A DNA stretch of 64,000 nucleotides from Holothuria scabra (lineage: Eukaryota; Echinodermata; Holothuroidea; Aspidochirotida; Holothuriidae), in contig CM074181.1 of NCBI GenBank assembly GCA_037179385.1, positions 51,279,797-51,343,796 on the forward strand, given 5' to 3'. How positions within the stretch are numbered: position 1 is the stretch's first letter; every line of letters starts with the position of its first letter. The position numbers and the translations under genes were made by a program. Below, piece after piece: positions 21,940 through 32,263 of the stretch. A model generated the notes under the pieces. That model was not told the DNA's origin, made no database searches, and was given only the letters and a program-made list of their open reading frames with translations.

Positions 21940-24023
21940 TTAAATATTGTCTTTCTCGATTGCGTCAATTAGAGCATCGAGGAAAGTATCGCCCAAAGCT
22001 ATTTCTTCAGAATTTGAGTCGTTCTCAAAACGTGACCTCACTAGGAGATCTTTCAGATTTTTTGCCCGTTTATAGGCAATTATCGGGTTTTTCGGAAATA
22101 GCTTTTTTAATTGCTCATGTTCGGAAATAAGGTGCCAATGTTTGGTTAAGGCATTTTTGATATGCGCTGTCCGAACATGTGGGGTGTAGGTCAGTTTAAA
22201 AACTAGTGGTATAGTTTTTGTTTTTGATTCCGTAGTTAATAGATTGCCTCTCTCTGTATGCTTGATAGTCGAGGTGGCGGATTCTATTTCAGCACGGGAA
22301 TAATTTCTCATTAATAACTTCTCTGTGAAAGAGTCACATTTCTCTTGGAAATCACTCACATTATTGCACAGGCGGGCGTATCTCAGTACTTCGCCTTTGA
22401 TAAAGCCTTTAAAAGTGGCTAAGGGGTGTGAAGAATCTCGATCAAGGTATTGGTAAGTTTCTGTGGATTTAGTAAAGACTTTTGTGTCTAGGATACCACA
22501 GGAGCGGAAACGTTTACCTTTAAATATTTTGAGATCTAAGTAAGTGACTTCCTCAAAGGATATTTCAGCAGTGAATTTGAAAAATTCGTGAGAAGTATTA
22601 AGGTTTACCACTAGATTTTGAAGTTCCGTTTGGGTTCCTTTGTACAACAATAAAATATCATCCCTGTACCGAAGCCATTTTATTATGTTCGGATCTGTAG
22701 ATATTATGCCTTTCTCTAACGGATGCATAACAATATCACAGATTTCAGGCGAAGCTTGACTGCCCATGGCGCAACCTATTTTTTGTAGGTAGAAGTTGCC
22801 GTTAAATTCAAAACAATTTCTGGTTAGAATTAGTTCGACAAGGTTGCGCATAGAGCAGGGAGATATTTTCTTTATCTCGTATAAGCTTTGAGGAGCTTCG
22901 GAGTAGGCTTTCTGAACAAGATCTAAAGCTTCATCTTGTGGGGTGTTTGTGTACATAGAAACAACGTCCAAAGTGGCGAGAATGACATTTTCTGGGAGAG
23001 GTGTAGCTTCCAGTAAGCTAAGGATATGTTTCGTATCCTTAACATAGGTGTTTTGTTTTACCACGATAGGAAGCAAGAAATAATCCACAAATTGAGATAT
23101 TTTTTCTGTGGGGGATCCGTTACCGCTAATTATTGGTCGACCAGCAAATTTTGAGTTAGCCGGCGGGGGTTTATGTACTTTAGGGAGTACGTAAATGACC
23201 GGGGTGCGGATCGTGTGGTTTAGTGGATTTAAATAGTTGAAAATCTCCTCGTCAATCTCTTTTTTGGAGAACATATCTCGAAGAGTTTCGAGCACTAATT
23301 TTTTTGTGTCGAGGGTTATATCGCTATCAAGTTTTTGATAATGAGGACTTTCTAATTGCCTTTCAATTTCGGCTTGGTAGTCCGTGCGATTTAGAATTGC
23401 AATACCTCTGCCTTTATCAAAGGGTTTAAGGATGACAGATCTGTCTTTAGCCAGTGATCTGAGAGCAACCTTTTCAGCCTTAGAGATGTTATTTTGGGCA
23501 TAATAGATAGGTATTTCCGCAAGTTCTCTTTTAGTAGCTTCGAGATAGTCTTCAAGGTTGCGACTATATGTCACCTGTGGTGACCAAGTCGACGGTAGTC
23601 GGAACTTATGAAATAACCTTTGCTCTTTATCTTGCATAACGAATCGTATTCTCATTTTTCTTGTTAGATCCTTTAAGGACTTGAGAATATCGATTCTAGA
23701 AGATTTTTCGGGTGTAATTATGAATTTTAGACCTTTTCCCAACGCAATATTCTCTATATCTGATATTTTTCTATCAGAGAGATTTTTGACGTACTTGAGG
23801 GAGTCTTTCGCCTTTAGTTTAAGGTTGTGGGCATTAAGTAGACTACTTTTAGCCTCGTGTTTCCTTTGGCGGGTATGAGATCGGTTAATGCTTTTAGTAG
23901 CTTTAAGAGGACGGACAAATTTGCGTTTTTCGCGGGTTTATTTGCACGTTTAGTCGTGGGGTTATTGGTATTTTCGATTACCGGGGTTTTAGAAAAAGAA
24001 AGAGAAGACACAGACACAAGCAT
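21940..24023 (-). pseudogene. PLE-C RT ORF, left arm
   Basis: A 600-codon uninterrupted frame (23742-21940) covers the RT core. It includes VILKPFDKGRGIAILNR (RT1), FAGRPIISGNGSPTEKISQF, ILATLDVVSMYTNTPQDE (motif A), GCAMGSQASPEICDIVM (B'), WLRYRDDILLLYKG (catalytic RDD) and a thumb. It ends soon after LKDLLVRSRF with a short acidic tail; no Zn linker or GIY-YIG domain follows, and the stop is about 40 bp before the hammerhead. The N-terminal part (24023-23814, MLVSVSSLSFSK) is in another frame because an A-run near 23932 is one base shorter than in the right arm. Confidence 0.8.
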
Positions 24024-24108
24024 GTTTGTAGAGGTAGTGAGCCTTTTCTTCTGTAGGATAGGATAGCCCTTAAAAGAGCTGTTTGGTTTTTGTATGAACC
24101 GGGTTCTC

Positions 24109-24657
24109 CTACTTCCTGGAGTTGTGTCGCCTTTCTGCCTTTCGATGGCGGTGAAATATTTTTCTCTCGCTCTTCTTGGAGTTGCCTTCTAAAAGCTTGC
24201 TGTAGAGGCGGAGGGCCTGGACAGAATCGATTGTGTTCTCAATCTCTGCTTTGGCCCTCTTTTCCTTCTCAAGAAATCTGTCACGCTGCCTTTTGAAGTG
24301 GCGGGAGAGCTCCTGTCGCCAAATTATACCGAGCTTCCTGCCTGCTCGGTCGAGGTGAGAATCCCAGGCGGATCTCAGCTCTTCCGAGTGGTGAAGGTTA
24401 CACGGCAATTTGGGCCGGCTTCTTCGAACCTGGAGGTGTGTTGGTACACTTTCCTTTTCTAGGAGTGTATCCAAGCGGTCGATTTCTGCTTTCAGGCTGA
24501 CTAGTGATAGCTGGATGCTGGAGAGAGCGTTGACGTGTCTTCTGACCGTTCTATATGAGTCCTCTTCTAGGCGGATTTTCTCCGTATTCTGTTGTCTCTT
24601 CGGACTACCTTGGCCTGGTTGTATGTAAACTTCTTCGTCAGAGGAGTCTTTAGTCTT
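24109..24657 (-). CDS. PLE-C N-terminal ORF (left copy, 5'-truncated)
   Basis: The frame is open for about 183 codons from the palindrome spacer (24657) to a stop at 24109. The product is basic and helix-prone, with RRHVNALSSIQLSLVSLK, HFKRQRDRFLEKEKRAK and RKIFHRHRKAERRHN. It lies about 85 bp upstream of, and in a different frame from, the RT ORF, so it may be a separate first ORF or an N-terminal extension split by a lesion. It has no recognisable domain; a nucleic-acid-binding or coiled-coil role is only a guess from charge. The right arm holds only its last part (24651-24819). Confidence 0.5.
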   Translation of the reverse strand, partial: KTKDSSDEEVYIQPGQGSPKRQQNTEKIRLEEDSYRTVRRHVNALSSIQLSLVSLKAEIDRLDTLLEKESVPTHLQVRRSRPKLPCNLHHSEELRSAWDSHLDRAGRKLGIIWRQELSRHFKRQRDRFLEKEKRAKAEIENTIDSVQALRLYSKLLEGNSKKSERKIFHRHRKAERRHNSRK

Positions 24658-24904
24658 GAGAAGGAAAAGAGGGCCAAAGCAGAGATTGAGAACACAATCG
24701 ATTCTGTCCAGGCCCTCCGCCTCTACAGCAAGCTTTTAGAAGGCAACTCCAAGAAGAGCGAGAGAAAAATATTTCACCGCCATCGAAAGGCAGAAAGGCG
24801 ACACAACTCCAGGAAGTAGGAGAACCCGGTTCATACAAAAACCAAACAGCTCTTTTAAGGGCTATCCTATCCTACAGAAGAAAAGGCTCACTACCTCTAC
24901 AAAT

Positions 24905-26990
24905 ATGCTTGTGTCTGTGTCTTCTCTTTCTTTTTCTAAAACCCCGGTAATCGAAAATACCAATTACCCCACGACTAAACGTGCAAATAAACCCGCGAAA
25001 AAACGCAAATTTGTCCGTCCTCTTAAAGCTACTAAAAGCATTAACCGATCTCATACCCGCCAAAGGAAACACGAGGCTAAAAGTAGTCTACTTAATGCCC
25101 ACAACCTTAAACTAAAGGCGAAAGACTCCCTCAAGTACGTCAAAAATCTCTCTGATAGAAAAATATCAGATATAGAGAATATTGCGTTGGGAAAAGGTCT
25201 AAAATTCATAATTACACCCGAAAAACCTTCTAGAATCGATATTCTCAAGTCCTTAAAGGATCTAACAAGAAAAATGAGAATACGATTCGTTATGCAAGAT
25301 AAAGAGCAAAGGTTATTTCATAAGTTCCGACTACCGTCGACTTGGTCACCACAGGTGACATATAGTCGCAACCTTGAAGACTATCTCGAAGCTACTAAAA
25401 GAGAACTTGCGGAAATACCTATCTATAATGCCCAAAATAACATCTCTAAGGCTGAAAAGGTTGCTCTCAGATCACTGGCTAAAGACAGATCTGTCATCCT
25501 TAAACCCTTTGATAAAGGCAGAGGTATTGCAATTCTAAATCGCACGGACTACCAAGCCGAAATTGAAAGGCAATTAGAAAGTCCTCATTATCAAAAACTT
25601 GATAGCGATATAACCCTCGACGCAAAAAAAATTAGTGCTCGAAACTCTTCGAGATATGTTCTCCAAAAAAGAGATTGACGAGGAGATTTTCAACTATTTA
25701 AATCCACTAAACCACACGATCCGCACCCCGGTCATTTACGTACTCCCTAAAGTACATAAACCCCCGCCGGCTAACTCAAAATTTGCTGGTCGACCAATAA
25801 TTAGCGGTAACGGATCCCCCACAGAAAAAATATCTCAATTTGTGGATTATTTCTTGCTTCCTATCGTGGTAAAACAAAACACCTATGTTAAGGATACGAA
25901 ACATATCCTTAGCTTACTGGAAGCTACACCTCTCCCAGAAAATGTCATTCTCGCCACTTTGGACGTTGTTTCTATGTACACAAACACCCCACAAGATGAA
26001 GCTTTAGATCTTGTTCAGAAAGCCTACTCCGAAGCTCCTCAAAGCTTATACGAGATAAAGAAAATATCTCCCTGCTCTATGCGCAACCTTGTCGAACTAA
26101 TTCTAACCAGAAATTGTTTTGAATTTAACGGCAACTTCTACCTACAAAAAATAGGTTGCGCCATGGGCAGTCAAGCTTCCCCTGAAATCTGTGATATTGT
26201 TATGCATCCGTTAGAGAAAGGCATAATATCTACAGATCCGAACATAATAAAATGGCTTCGGTACAGGGATGATATTTTATTGTTGTACAAAGGAACCCAA
26301 ACGGAACTTCAAAATCTAGTGGTAAACCTTAATACTTCTCACGAATTTTTCAAATTCACTGCTGAAATATCCTTTGAGGAAGTCACTTACTTAGATCTCA
26401 AAATATTTAAAGGTAAACGTTTCCGCTCCTGTGGTATCCTAGACACAAAAGTCTTTACTAAATCCACAGAAACTTACCAATACCTTGATCGAGATTCTTC
26501 ACACCCCTTAGCCACTTTTAAAGGCTTTATCAAAGGCGAAGTACTGAGATACGCCCGCCTGTGCAATAATGTGAGTGATTTCCAAGAGAAATGTGACTCT
26601 TTCACAGAGAAGTTATTAATGAGAAATTATTCCCGTGCTGAAGTAGAATCCGCCACCTCGACTATCAAGCATACAGAGAGAGGCAATCTATTAACTACGG
26701 AATCAAAAACAAAAACTATACCACTAGTTTTTAAACTGACCTACACCCCACATGTTCGGACAGCGTATATCAAAAATGCCTTAACCAAACATTGGCACCT
26801 TATTTCCGAACATGAGCAATTAAAAAAGCTATTTCCGAAAAACCCGATAATTGCCTATAAACGGGCAAAAAATCTGAAAGATCTCCTAGTGAGGTCACGT
26901 TTTGAGAACGACTCAAATTCTGAAGAAATAGCTTTGGGCGATACTCTCCTCGATGCTCTAATTGAAGCAATCGAGAAAGACAATATTTAA
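24905..26990 (+). pseudogene. PLE-C RT ORF, right arm
   Basis: Plus-strand twin of the left RT ORF. The N-terminal half is intact (24905-25678: MLVSVSSLSFSK, basic KKRKFVRPLK, then RT1). One extra A in an A-run at about 25625 shifts the frame after SDITLDAKK. The RT core resumes at 25635-26990 with LDVVSMYTNTP, GCAMGSQASPEICDIVM and LRYRDDILLLYKG. The C-terminus is again LKDLLVRSRF plus a short tail, without GIY-YIG. Each arm is thus broken once, at a different homopolymer. Confidence 0.8.
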
Positions 26991-27026
26991 ACATTTTGAA
27001 TATCCCAAACCTACACAGAGTAAAAG

Positions 27027-27102
27027 GTTTGCTACTGATGAAGCTCCGCTATTATAACGCATGAGAGCAGAAACCGGTCTAGCTTGATCATAAGAATCAA
27101 AC
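27027..27102 (+). ncRNA. Type I hammerhead ribozyme motif (PLE-C, right arm)
   Basis: Stem I is GCTA (27031-27034) with TAGC (27080-27083), continued by GTTT/AAAC across a one-sided loop. The core CTGATGA is at 27035-27041. Stem II is GCTC/GAGC (27043-27046, 27065-27068) closed by a large loop. GAAA is at 27070-27073, the self-complementary stem III ACCGGT at 27073-27078, and the predicted cleavage is after C27079. All invariant core bases are present. The 10.1/11.1 pair is A-A instead of G-C, which may weaken it. A stem III of this palindromic kind would favour working as a dimer. It begins about 35 bp after the RT stop codon. Confidence 0.7.
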
Positions 27103-27322
27103 TAATTTCACACCCCGCTTGTTTAAAAGCGTTTTTGCATCCACCGGCCAGTAGAGCTAAATTGTGGAACATTAATGTCTTACAACCCCCGGCCAAACTA
27201 TAAAGCCTAAATGTTCTTTCGCATGAGTCACACGTATGACTCGGGCGTTTCCTAAAAAATGTGCGGTTCGACGGCTGTTACGTGACGTCAGATGGTGGCA
27301 CCACCTACCCTTATTTTACTTT

Positions 27323-29197
27323 GGATAATCCTTCTTAAGGCAATTGAGCAGTTTGATTGACCGGGAGGGTCTGATCGGATTACTCGGGTGTAACCCATCA
27401 ACAATAGGAAAATCCTCTTGAAAGTAATTAGAGAAATTGTTAGGCCAGAATGGCCTGATCGGATTATTTTGGTTGGTATTATCAGCAAGCTGGTAAATCG
27501 CTCCTGATGTTCAAGCCGAAAGGCGATGTGGTTTTGAGATTGAGTTCCCAGAAATTTTCTTTAGCTTTTCTAGCTTTGTCGGTCCATGTATCGTTTTGGT
27601 CGATAGCAATGACCCGTAAGTTTTTGATAGAATGATGGGGCAAATTGAAATGGTTTGCAACAGGTTGTTCAACCTTTTTGGTTTTAATTGCTAACCTGTG
27701 CTGTGTCATTCTCATTCGGAGAGTATTTTTAGATTCTCCGACATACTGCACACCACATAAATTGCAGTATATGAGATAAATGACATTTTTGGAAAGACAA
27801 TTAATTTCTTGTCTAATTTGGAAGGTGCGTGCATTTTGATTGCTCTGGAAGCTTTTTGTGGAATCAACCAGGGCGCACGTCTTGCAGTTGGAAGGGTAAG
27901 GTGAACAACCAAAATTTTCGTTGTTTTCCTCGACTGAGGCTTTGTCCTGGAATTTTGCCCGAACCGAAATGTCCCGTAAATTTGAGGGCCGGTTGAAGGC
28001 AACAACGGGGGGTTGGGGAAAGATAGACCTTAGGCGATCGGTGCTCTGAAGTGTGGGAATATGCTTTTTGATGAATTTGGCTTGTGGTGGTAGACCGGGA
28101 TGGTACTCAGTTACCAACGGCACTCTGTCGGAATTGCGCTGACGAGTTTTGTACGACAGAGTTTGCGAGCGTGGGGTTTCTTTTGCCTTTTTGATGGCAT
28201 TTTCAATTGAACCCCGAAAATACCGCCGGTTACGGGGGTAACCGGATAGTTCCTTTGCCCGAGTGTCAAAATCTGTTTCAGAGGAACAGATGCGTTTAAT
28301 GCGGAGTGCTTGACTGTACGGAATGTTTTTGGTGCAGTGTGGAGGATGGCAACTGCTGGGTAGAAGGTAGTTGTGCTTGTCCGTTGGTTTGTTGAACAAG
28401 TCTGTTTTGAGTGAACCATTTTCTATGGTTACAGTGTTGTCCAGGAAGTGGACACTGGACCTGGAATGGTCGGCCGTAAATTTCATGGTGGGATGGAACG
28501 AATTGATGTTTTCAATAAAAAATTTTAGACAGTCTTCACCGTGGGGCCAGATCATGAAGATGTCGTCTATGAAGCGTAACCAAATTTGTGGTTTCAAATT
28601 TTGTCGAGACAGAAATTTTTGCTCGAAGTTGCCCATAAACAAGTTAGCAAATGGGGGGAGCCATTTTGGTTCCCATGGCTGTACCATGAATTTGGAGGTA
28701 GTGGTGGTCACCAAAAATGAGATTGTTGTTGGTCAAAATCAGGTGCATGAGTTCGCCTAAGTCTTTCTTGGTGGGAGTTTTGCCCCGAATCGGATTGAAG
28801 GCGTTGGTGCAAGCGGAGATGCCTTCCTTATTTGGTATGTTTGTGTACAACGAGGACACGTCAAGAGTGGCCAGAATTGTGTCCGACGGGAGATTTTTGA
28901 TCTTCCCAATTTTGCGGATGAAGTCCGTAGTGTCCTGAACGTAGGAGGGAAGGGTTGGAACCAGGGGTTGGATAAGCAGGTCAACAAATTTTGAAATTTT
29001 TTCCGTGGCAGTCCCGTTGTCGGAAATAATTGGTCTGCCCGAACTACCCGTTTTGTGAATTTTGGGCAGAAAATAGAAACGGCCTGGTTTAGGATCCACC
29101 TGGAGGAGATTCGGGCCGGTTTCAGAGTCAATGGAGCCGTTGCGAACCATCTTTTTGATGGCCGCCTCCACTTTTTTCGCAATTTCCGAAGTGGGAT
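27323..29197 (-). mobile_element. PLE-D: Penelope-like element, truncated at both ends
   Basis: Minus-sense RT/GIY-YIG element. Its 5' end is cut inside the RT and joins (TA)9 directly. Its 3' UTR (27481-27323) runs into the 3' end of PLE-C. The last bases before PLE-C, CTTAAGAAGGATTATCC on the minus strand, resemble the first two-thirds of a hammerhead and stop where GAAA would be expected. No inverted head is seen at its 5' end. Confidence 0.8.
27482..29197 (-). pseudogene. PLE-D RT/GIY-YIG polyprotein (one frameshift)
   Basis: The 5' piece (29197-28644) has FYFLPKIHKTGSSGRPIIS (RT2), ILATLDVSSLYTNIP (motif A) and GTAMGTKMAPP (B'). One extra C in a six-C run near 28660 shifts the frame. 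The rest (28680-27482) has FANLFMGNF, LRFIDDIFMIWPHG (catalytic FIDD), SVHFLDNTV, a thumb, a Zn linker (CSPYPSNCKTC), then NVIYLIYCNLCGVQYVGES, RMRMTQHR and ANHFN of GIY-YIG. It ends LNIRSDLPAC. N-terminal fingers are missing. Apart from the 1-nt lesion and 5' truncation the domains are complete. Confidence 0.85.
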
Positions 29198-29213
29198 ATA
29201 TATATATATATAT
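29197..29213. repeat. Short (TA)n tract
   Basis: (TA)8-9 exactly at the truncated 5' end of PLE-D. Confidence 0.8.
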
Positions 29214-29528
29214 CACTAATTCCGCACTTTGGGGGAAAGTTGTTGTTGAAAAGTAAACCTTAAGGGGAAAATTTTTTGGGGGCGAAATATAAGTTTCGCC
29301 GTAACGTTTCTACACACTTCTTCTATAGGAATACGTAAACGGACAAGGGTGCCCTCCTAGATTTACAAAGTAGATGGAATTACTTCAAAGTTGTCAAATT
29401 TATGGACACCTAGCTGTTAACACGAACGGATGGCTGGCCATTGAAATAACGTTGTTTATATTTTTGGACGTTAGGGCGAACACTTTTTCTTATGTATTTC
29501 ATTGTTATTTTTCCGCCCTAAGTACGTG
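29214..29528. other. Unassigned sequence between TA tracts
   Basis: No gene. The minus strand contains GAAGAAGTGTGTAGAAACGTTACGG near 29290-29325, split here as GAAGAAGTGTG and TAGAAACGTTACGG. This weakly resembles a PLE 3' UTR, so an old PLE 3' fragment is possible but not supported enough to name. Confidence 0.35.
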
Positions 29529-29556
29529 CAGATATAACAATTTCCCTCAAGGTGCG

Positions 29557-29651
<95 letters not shown>

Positions 29652-29720
29652 AATATATATAAACATATAAATATATATATATATATATATATAACGCACC
29701 TTGAGGGAAATTGTTATATC
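29529..29720. repeat. Foldback: inverted 28-bp ends around (TA)n
   Basis: GATATAACAATTTCCCTCAAG followed by GTGCGTTATA lies at 29530-29560. Its reverse complement lies at 29690-29720, around more than 130 bp of (TA)n with a few AAATA interruptions. A further partial CTCAAGGTGCGTTATA copy at 29719-29734 starts the next TA array. Confidence 0.7.
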
Positions 29721-29730
29721 TCAAGGTGCG

Positions 29731-29736
29731 TTATAT

Positions 29737-29805
<69 letters not shown>

Positions 29806-29812
29806 CATATAT
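29731..29812. repeat. (TA)n microsatellite
   Basis: Interrupted TA array on the left of the 127-bp hairpin. Confidence 0.85.
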
Positions 29813-29814
29813 AG

Positions 29815-29941
29815 GTGAACCAGTGCGGTATTGAAAAGTCGCATGAAGACCTTAGGCCATTTTTTCCTCAAACATAGGCATTGCCTATGGAAAAAATGGC
29901 CCAAGGTCTTCATGCCACTTTTCAATACCGCACTGGTTCAC
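29815..29941. mobile_element. 127-bp near-perfect hairpin (MITE candidate)
   Basis: Inverted arms start GTGAACCAGTGCGGTATTG and end in its reverse complement. The pairing continues through GAAGACCTT and GGCCATTTTTTCC to an inner ATAGGCA-T-TGCCTAT. A few bases differ between the arms. TA lies on the left and TTA on the right, so a TA-target element is possible. It is non-coding. Confidence 0.65.
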
Positions 29942-29975
29942 TTATTCATATAAGGTCGCTACGTCACTCGATTTA

Positions 29976-29982
29976 CTATATA

Positions 29983-30050
<68 letters not shown>
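29976..30050. repeat. (TA)n microsatellite
   Basis: TA array directly abutting the inverted head of PLE-B copy 2. Confidence 0.9.
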
Positions 30051-30071
30051 ACAAATAGTAAAAAATTGGTA

Positions 30072-30129
30072 AAACAAGAGCATATATTTAGCTTTCAGGA
30101 CCACCGGCCCCTTCCTCAGAAACGTGTTT
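30072..30129 (-). ncRNA. Hammerhead-like fold in the inverted head of PLE-B copy 2
   Basis: Inverted copy of the 32264-32321 fold. Core box and GAAA are intact on the minus strand. Confidence 0.45.
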
Positions 30130-30187
30130 AGACAACTAAAAGGCAAAACGAAAAACAGACACTATAAAACAACTACTATAAAATAAC

Positions 30188-32079
30188 TTTGAACTTGTTA
30201 TTAAGGAAGCTGACAAAGGTTCAGGGGTTGTCGTTATGGACAAAGAAAGGTATGTTAAAGAAGGCTATCGTCATTTGGGTGATGATTCTGTATATAAAAG
30301 GGTTGACAGCAGTTTTATTAGCAATGTTGAAAATGAAGCATCCTTGATGCTCCAGTCTTTGGTTAGCCAGAATGCTATTTCTGATGATATGTGTGAGTTT
30401 GCTACCCCCACTGATTCTAGAGCTGCCCGATTCTATCTTTTACCTAAGGTCCACAAAAATGGGGTGCCCGGGAGGCCCGTTATTTCTGGGTGTGGTTCTG
30501 CCACTGAGGGGATTTCAGAATTAGTTGATTTTTTTTATTAAACCCCTTGTGCCTACTGTTCCTTCTTATGTTCGGGATACAATGGACTTTCTTGATAAGT
30601 TACGTAAGCTTGGTCCCCTTCCCAAAGATGCTATCATCGCTACCATAGATGTGGTGTCTCTCTACCCCAGTATTCCTCATAAGGATGGGCTCGAAGCTCT
30701 TCGGAGTTTCTTGAGCAATAGACAACTCCCAACTCAGGTTGTTAGTGCTGTGTGTAAAATGGCTCATTTTGTCCTAAACAATAATGTCTTTGAATTTAAT
30801 GAAGAGTTCTTTTTACAAACCTCAGGTACCGCCATAGGTACTAAAATGGCCCCCTCTTATGCTAATATTTTTATGAGTGTGTTTGAGGAACAAGCGCTTG
30901 CGTCCTTTCCTTATAAACCAGACGTGTGGCTCAGGTTTATTGATGATATCTTTGTTGTTTGGACTGCGGGGTCTGGTAAATTTCTCGAGTTTATGGAGGT
31001 TCTTAATTCTCAGCACCCCAACTTAAAGTTCACTTTTGATTTTTCTTTTTCTACTGTTCACTTTTTGGATGTAACTATTGTTAAAAATGAAGCGGGTTTA
31101 ATCAGCACTGACCTTTATATTAAGCCGACCGACACCCATCAATTTCTTTTGTCTAACAGTTGTCATCCTGGTCATATTAAGCGTAGTATCGCGTATAGTC
31201 AAACTATGAGGATCCTTAGAATCTGTTCTAACCCTCAAACTGCAGTTCGTCGTTGCAATGATCTTGCCACATACCTTGTAAAACGCGGCTATAATCGACG
31301 TAAAGTTATGCAGCAGATTAAAAGGGCCCGTTCCAATTTTACCAGCCCCACCCATCCCCCAGCTAGTACTGAAGAGGAATACAAGAAGGTTTACTTTACT
31401 GTTGACTACCATCCGGGGTTACCTGATATTAGCGGCATTTTACATAAAAATATGTCTCTTCTCCATTGTTCTTCACTAATGAAGCGTGTTATTCCTCACC
31501 CCGCTGTTGTTAGCTTCCGTCATCCCCCGAATCTCAAAAAATTATTAGTCCGGGCTAAACTTAAAACTCCTCCCAGTCGGGGACCCCTGCGCACCTTGTA
31601 ATAAGAACAAGACCAAATCCTGTCAGTTGTGCGGTCTGCTTATTTGTAATAATTTTATTGTCAGTACTTCTTCTGGTAGAAAGTTCAAGTGCAGAAATTT
31701 TAATACTTCTTGTGATGCTAAATTGGTTATTTATTGTATCTTTTGTCCGACTTGTAATTATCAGTATGTGGGTCAAACTAATAACTTTAGAATCCGTATG
31801 AATGCTCATAAGTCAGATCTTTCAAAATGTGTTAAGGGTGGTTCTGATTTTAAACATTGCACAGAGCTTTACAAGCATCTCAAGGCACATTCACCTACCA
31901 AGTTCTATTTTCAGATTTTAGATGTAGTGCATTCTTCTCGCAATTCGGATAGGGATAATCTTTTGGATAAAAAGGAGAGGGAGTGGATTTGGAATTTGGA
32001 TTGTGTCTACCCAAAGGGTCTCAACATAAATGACGGTTTTAACTGTCAAGCCAAAAAACGACGTGCTCGTAGACTGTAG
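30188..32079 (+). pseudogene. PLE-B RT/GIY-YIG polyprotein, copy 2
   Basis: Pieces are 30236-30541 (RT1-RT2, YLLPKVHKNGVPGRPVIS), 30525-31601 (IATIDVVSLYPSIPHKDG motif A, GTAIGTKMAPSYANIFM, LRFIDDIFVVW, thumb) and 31627-32079 (Zn linker CQLCGLLICNN, VIYCIFCPTCNYQYVGQT, FRIRMNAHKS, DKKEREWIWNLDC, basic end KKRRARRL). Lesions are a lost residue pair at SELVD/FFY near 30530 and a run-length change at GGGGACCCC near 31585. The nuclease half is intact, unlike in copy 1. The two copies are broken at different points except for the shared weak spot near SELVD. Confidence 0.85.
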
Positions 32080-32263
32080 CCGCCTTTTTATCCCCTTTTA
32101 TGTCTCCTGCTTCTACTTAGCTTTTATCTCCTTTGTTAGGGTCCTAGTTTTTACATTTTATCTTTTGTGTTGGGTTGGGTCTGTTTTTAAATTTCTAGTA
32201 AGTGCATTTTTGCCTTTCATCCGTTTTATAGTGTCTGTTTTTCGTTTTGCCTTTTAGTTGTCT

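Larger units (their letters stand above)
21608..27322. mobile_element. PLE-C: 5.7-kb near-perfect palindrome of an endonuclease-less PLE
   Basis: The left arm 21608-24278 (minus-sense) and the right arm 24651-27322 (plus-sense) are inverted copies about 2.67 kb long, with a ~372-bp spacer holding the 5'-most part of the left copy only. Arm differences are few: a one-base run-length difference at two A-runs and scattered substitutions. Each arm ends with ACCTACCCTTATTTTAC; the left one adds ACTTTT repeats. The flanks differ (PLE-B left, PLE-D right), so the palindrome belongs to the insertion and not to a larger duplication. The junction shares TCTTGAG. Confidence 0.85.

Noticed and set aside
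21608..27322. Palindrome as a read-level foldback artefact
   Set aside because: A foldback read would copy the same flank on both sides; here the two flanks are different elements, a unique spacer remains, and the arms differ at several bases. Long-read confirmation is still desirable.
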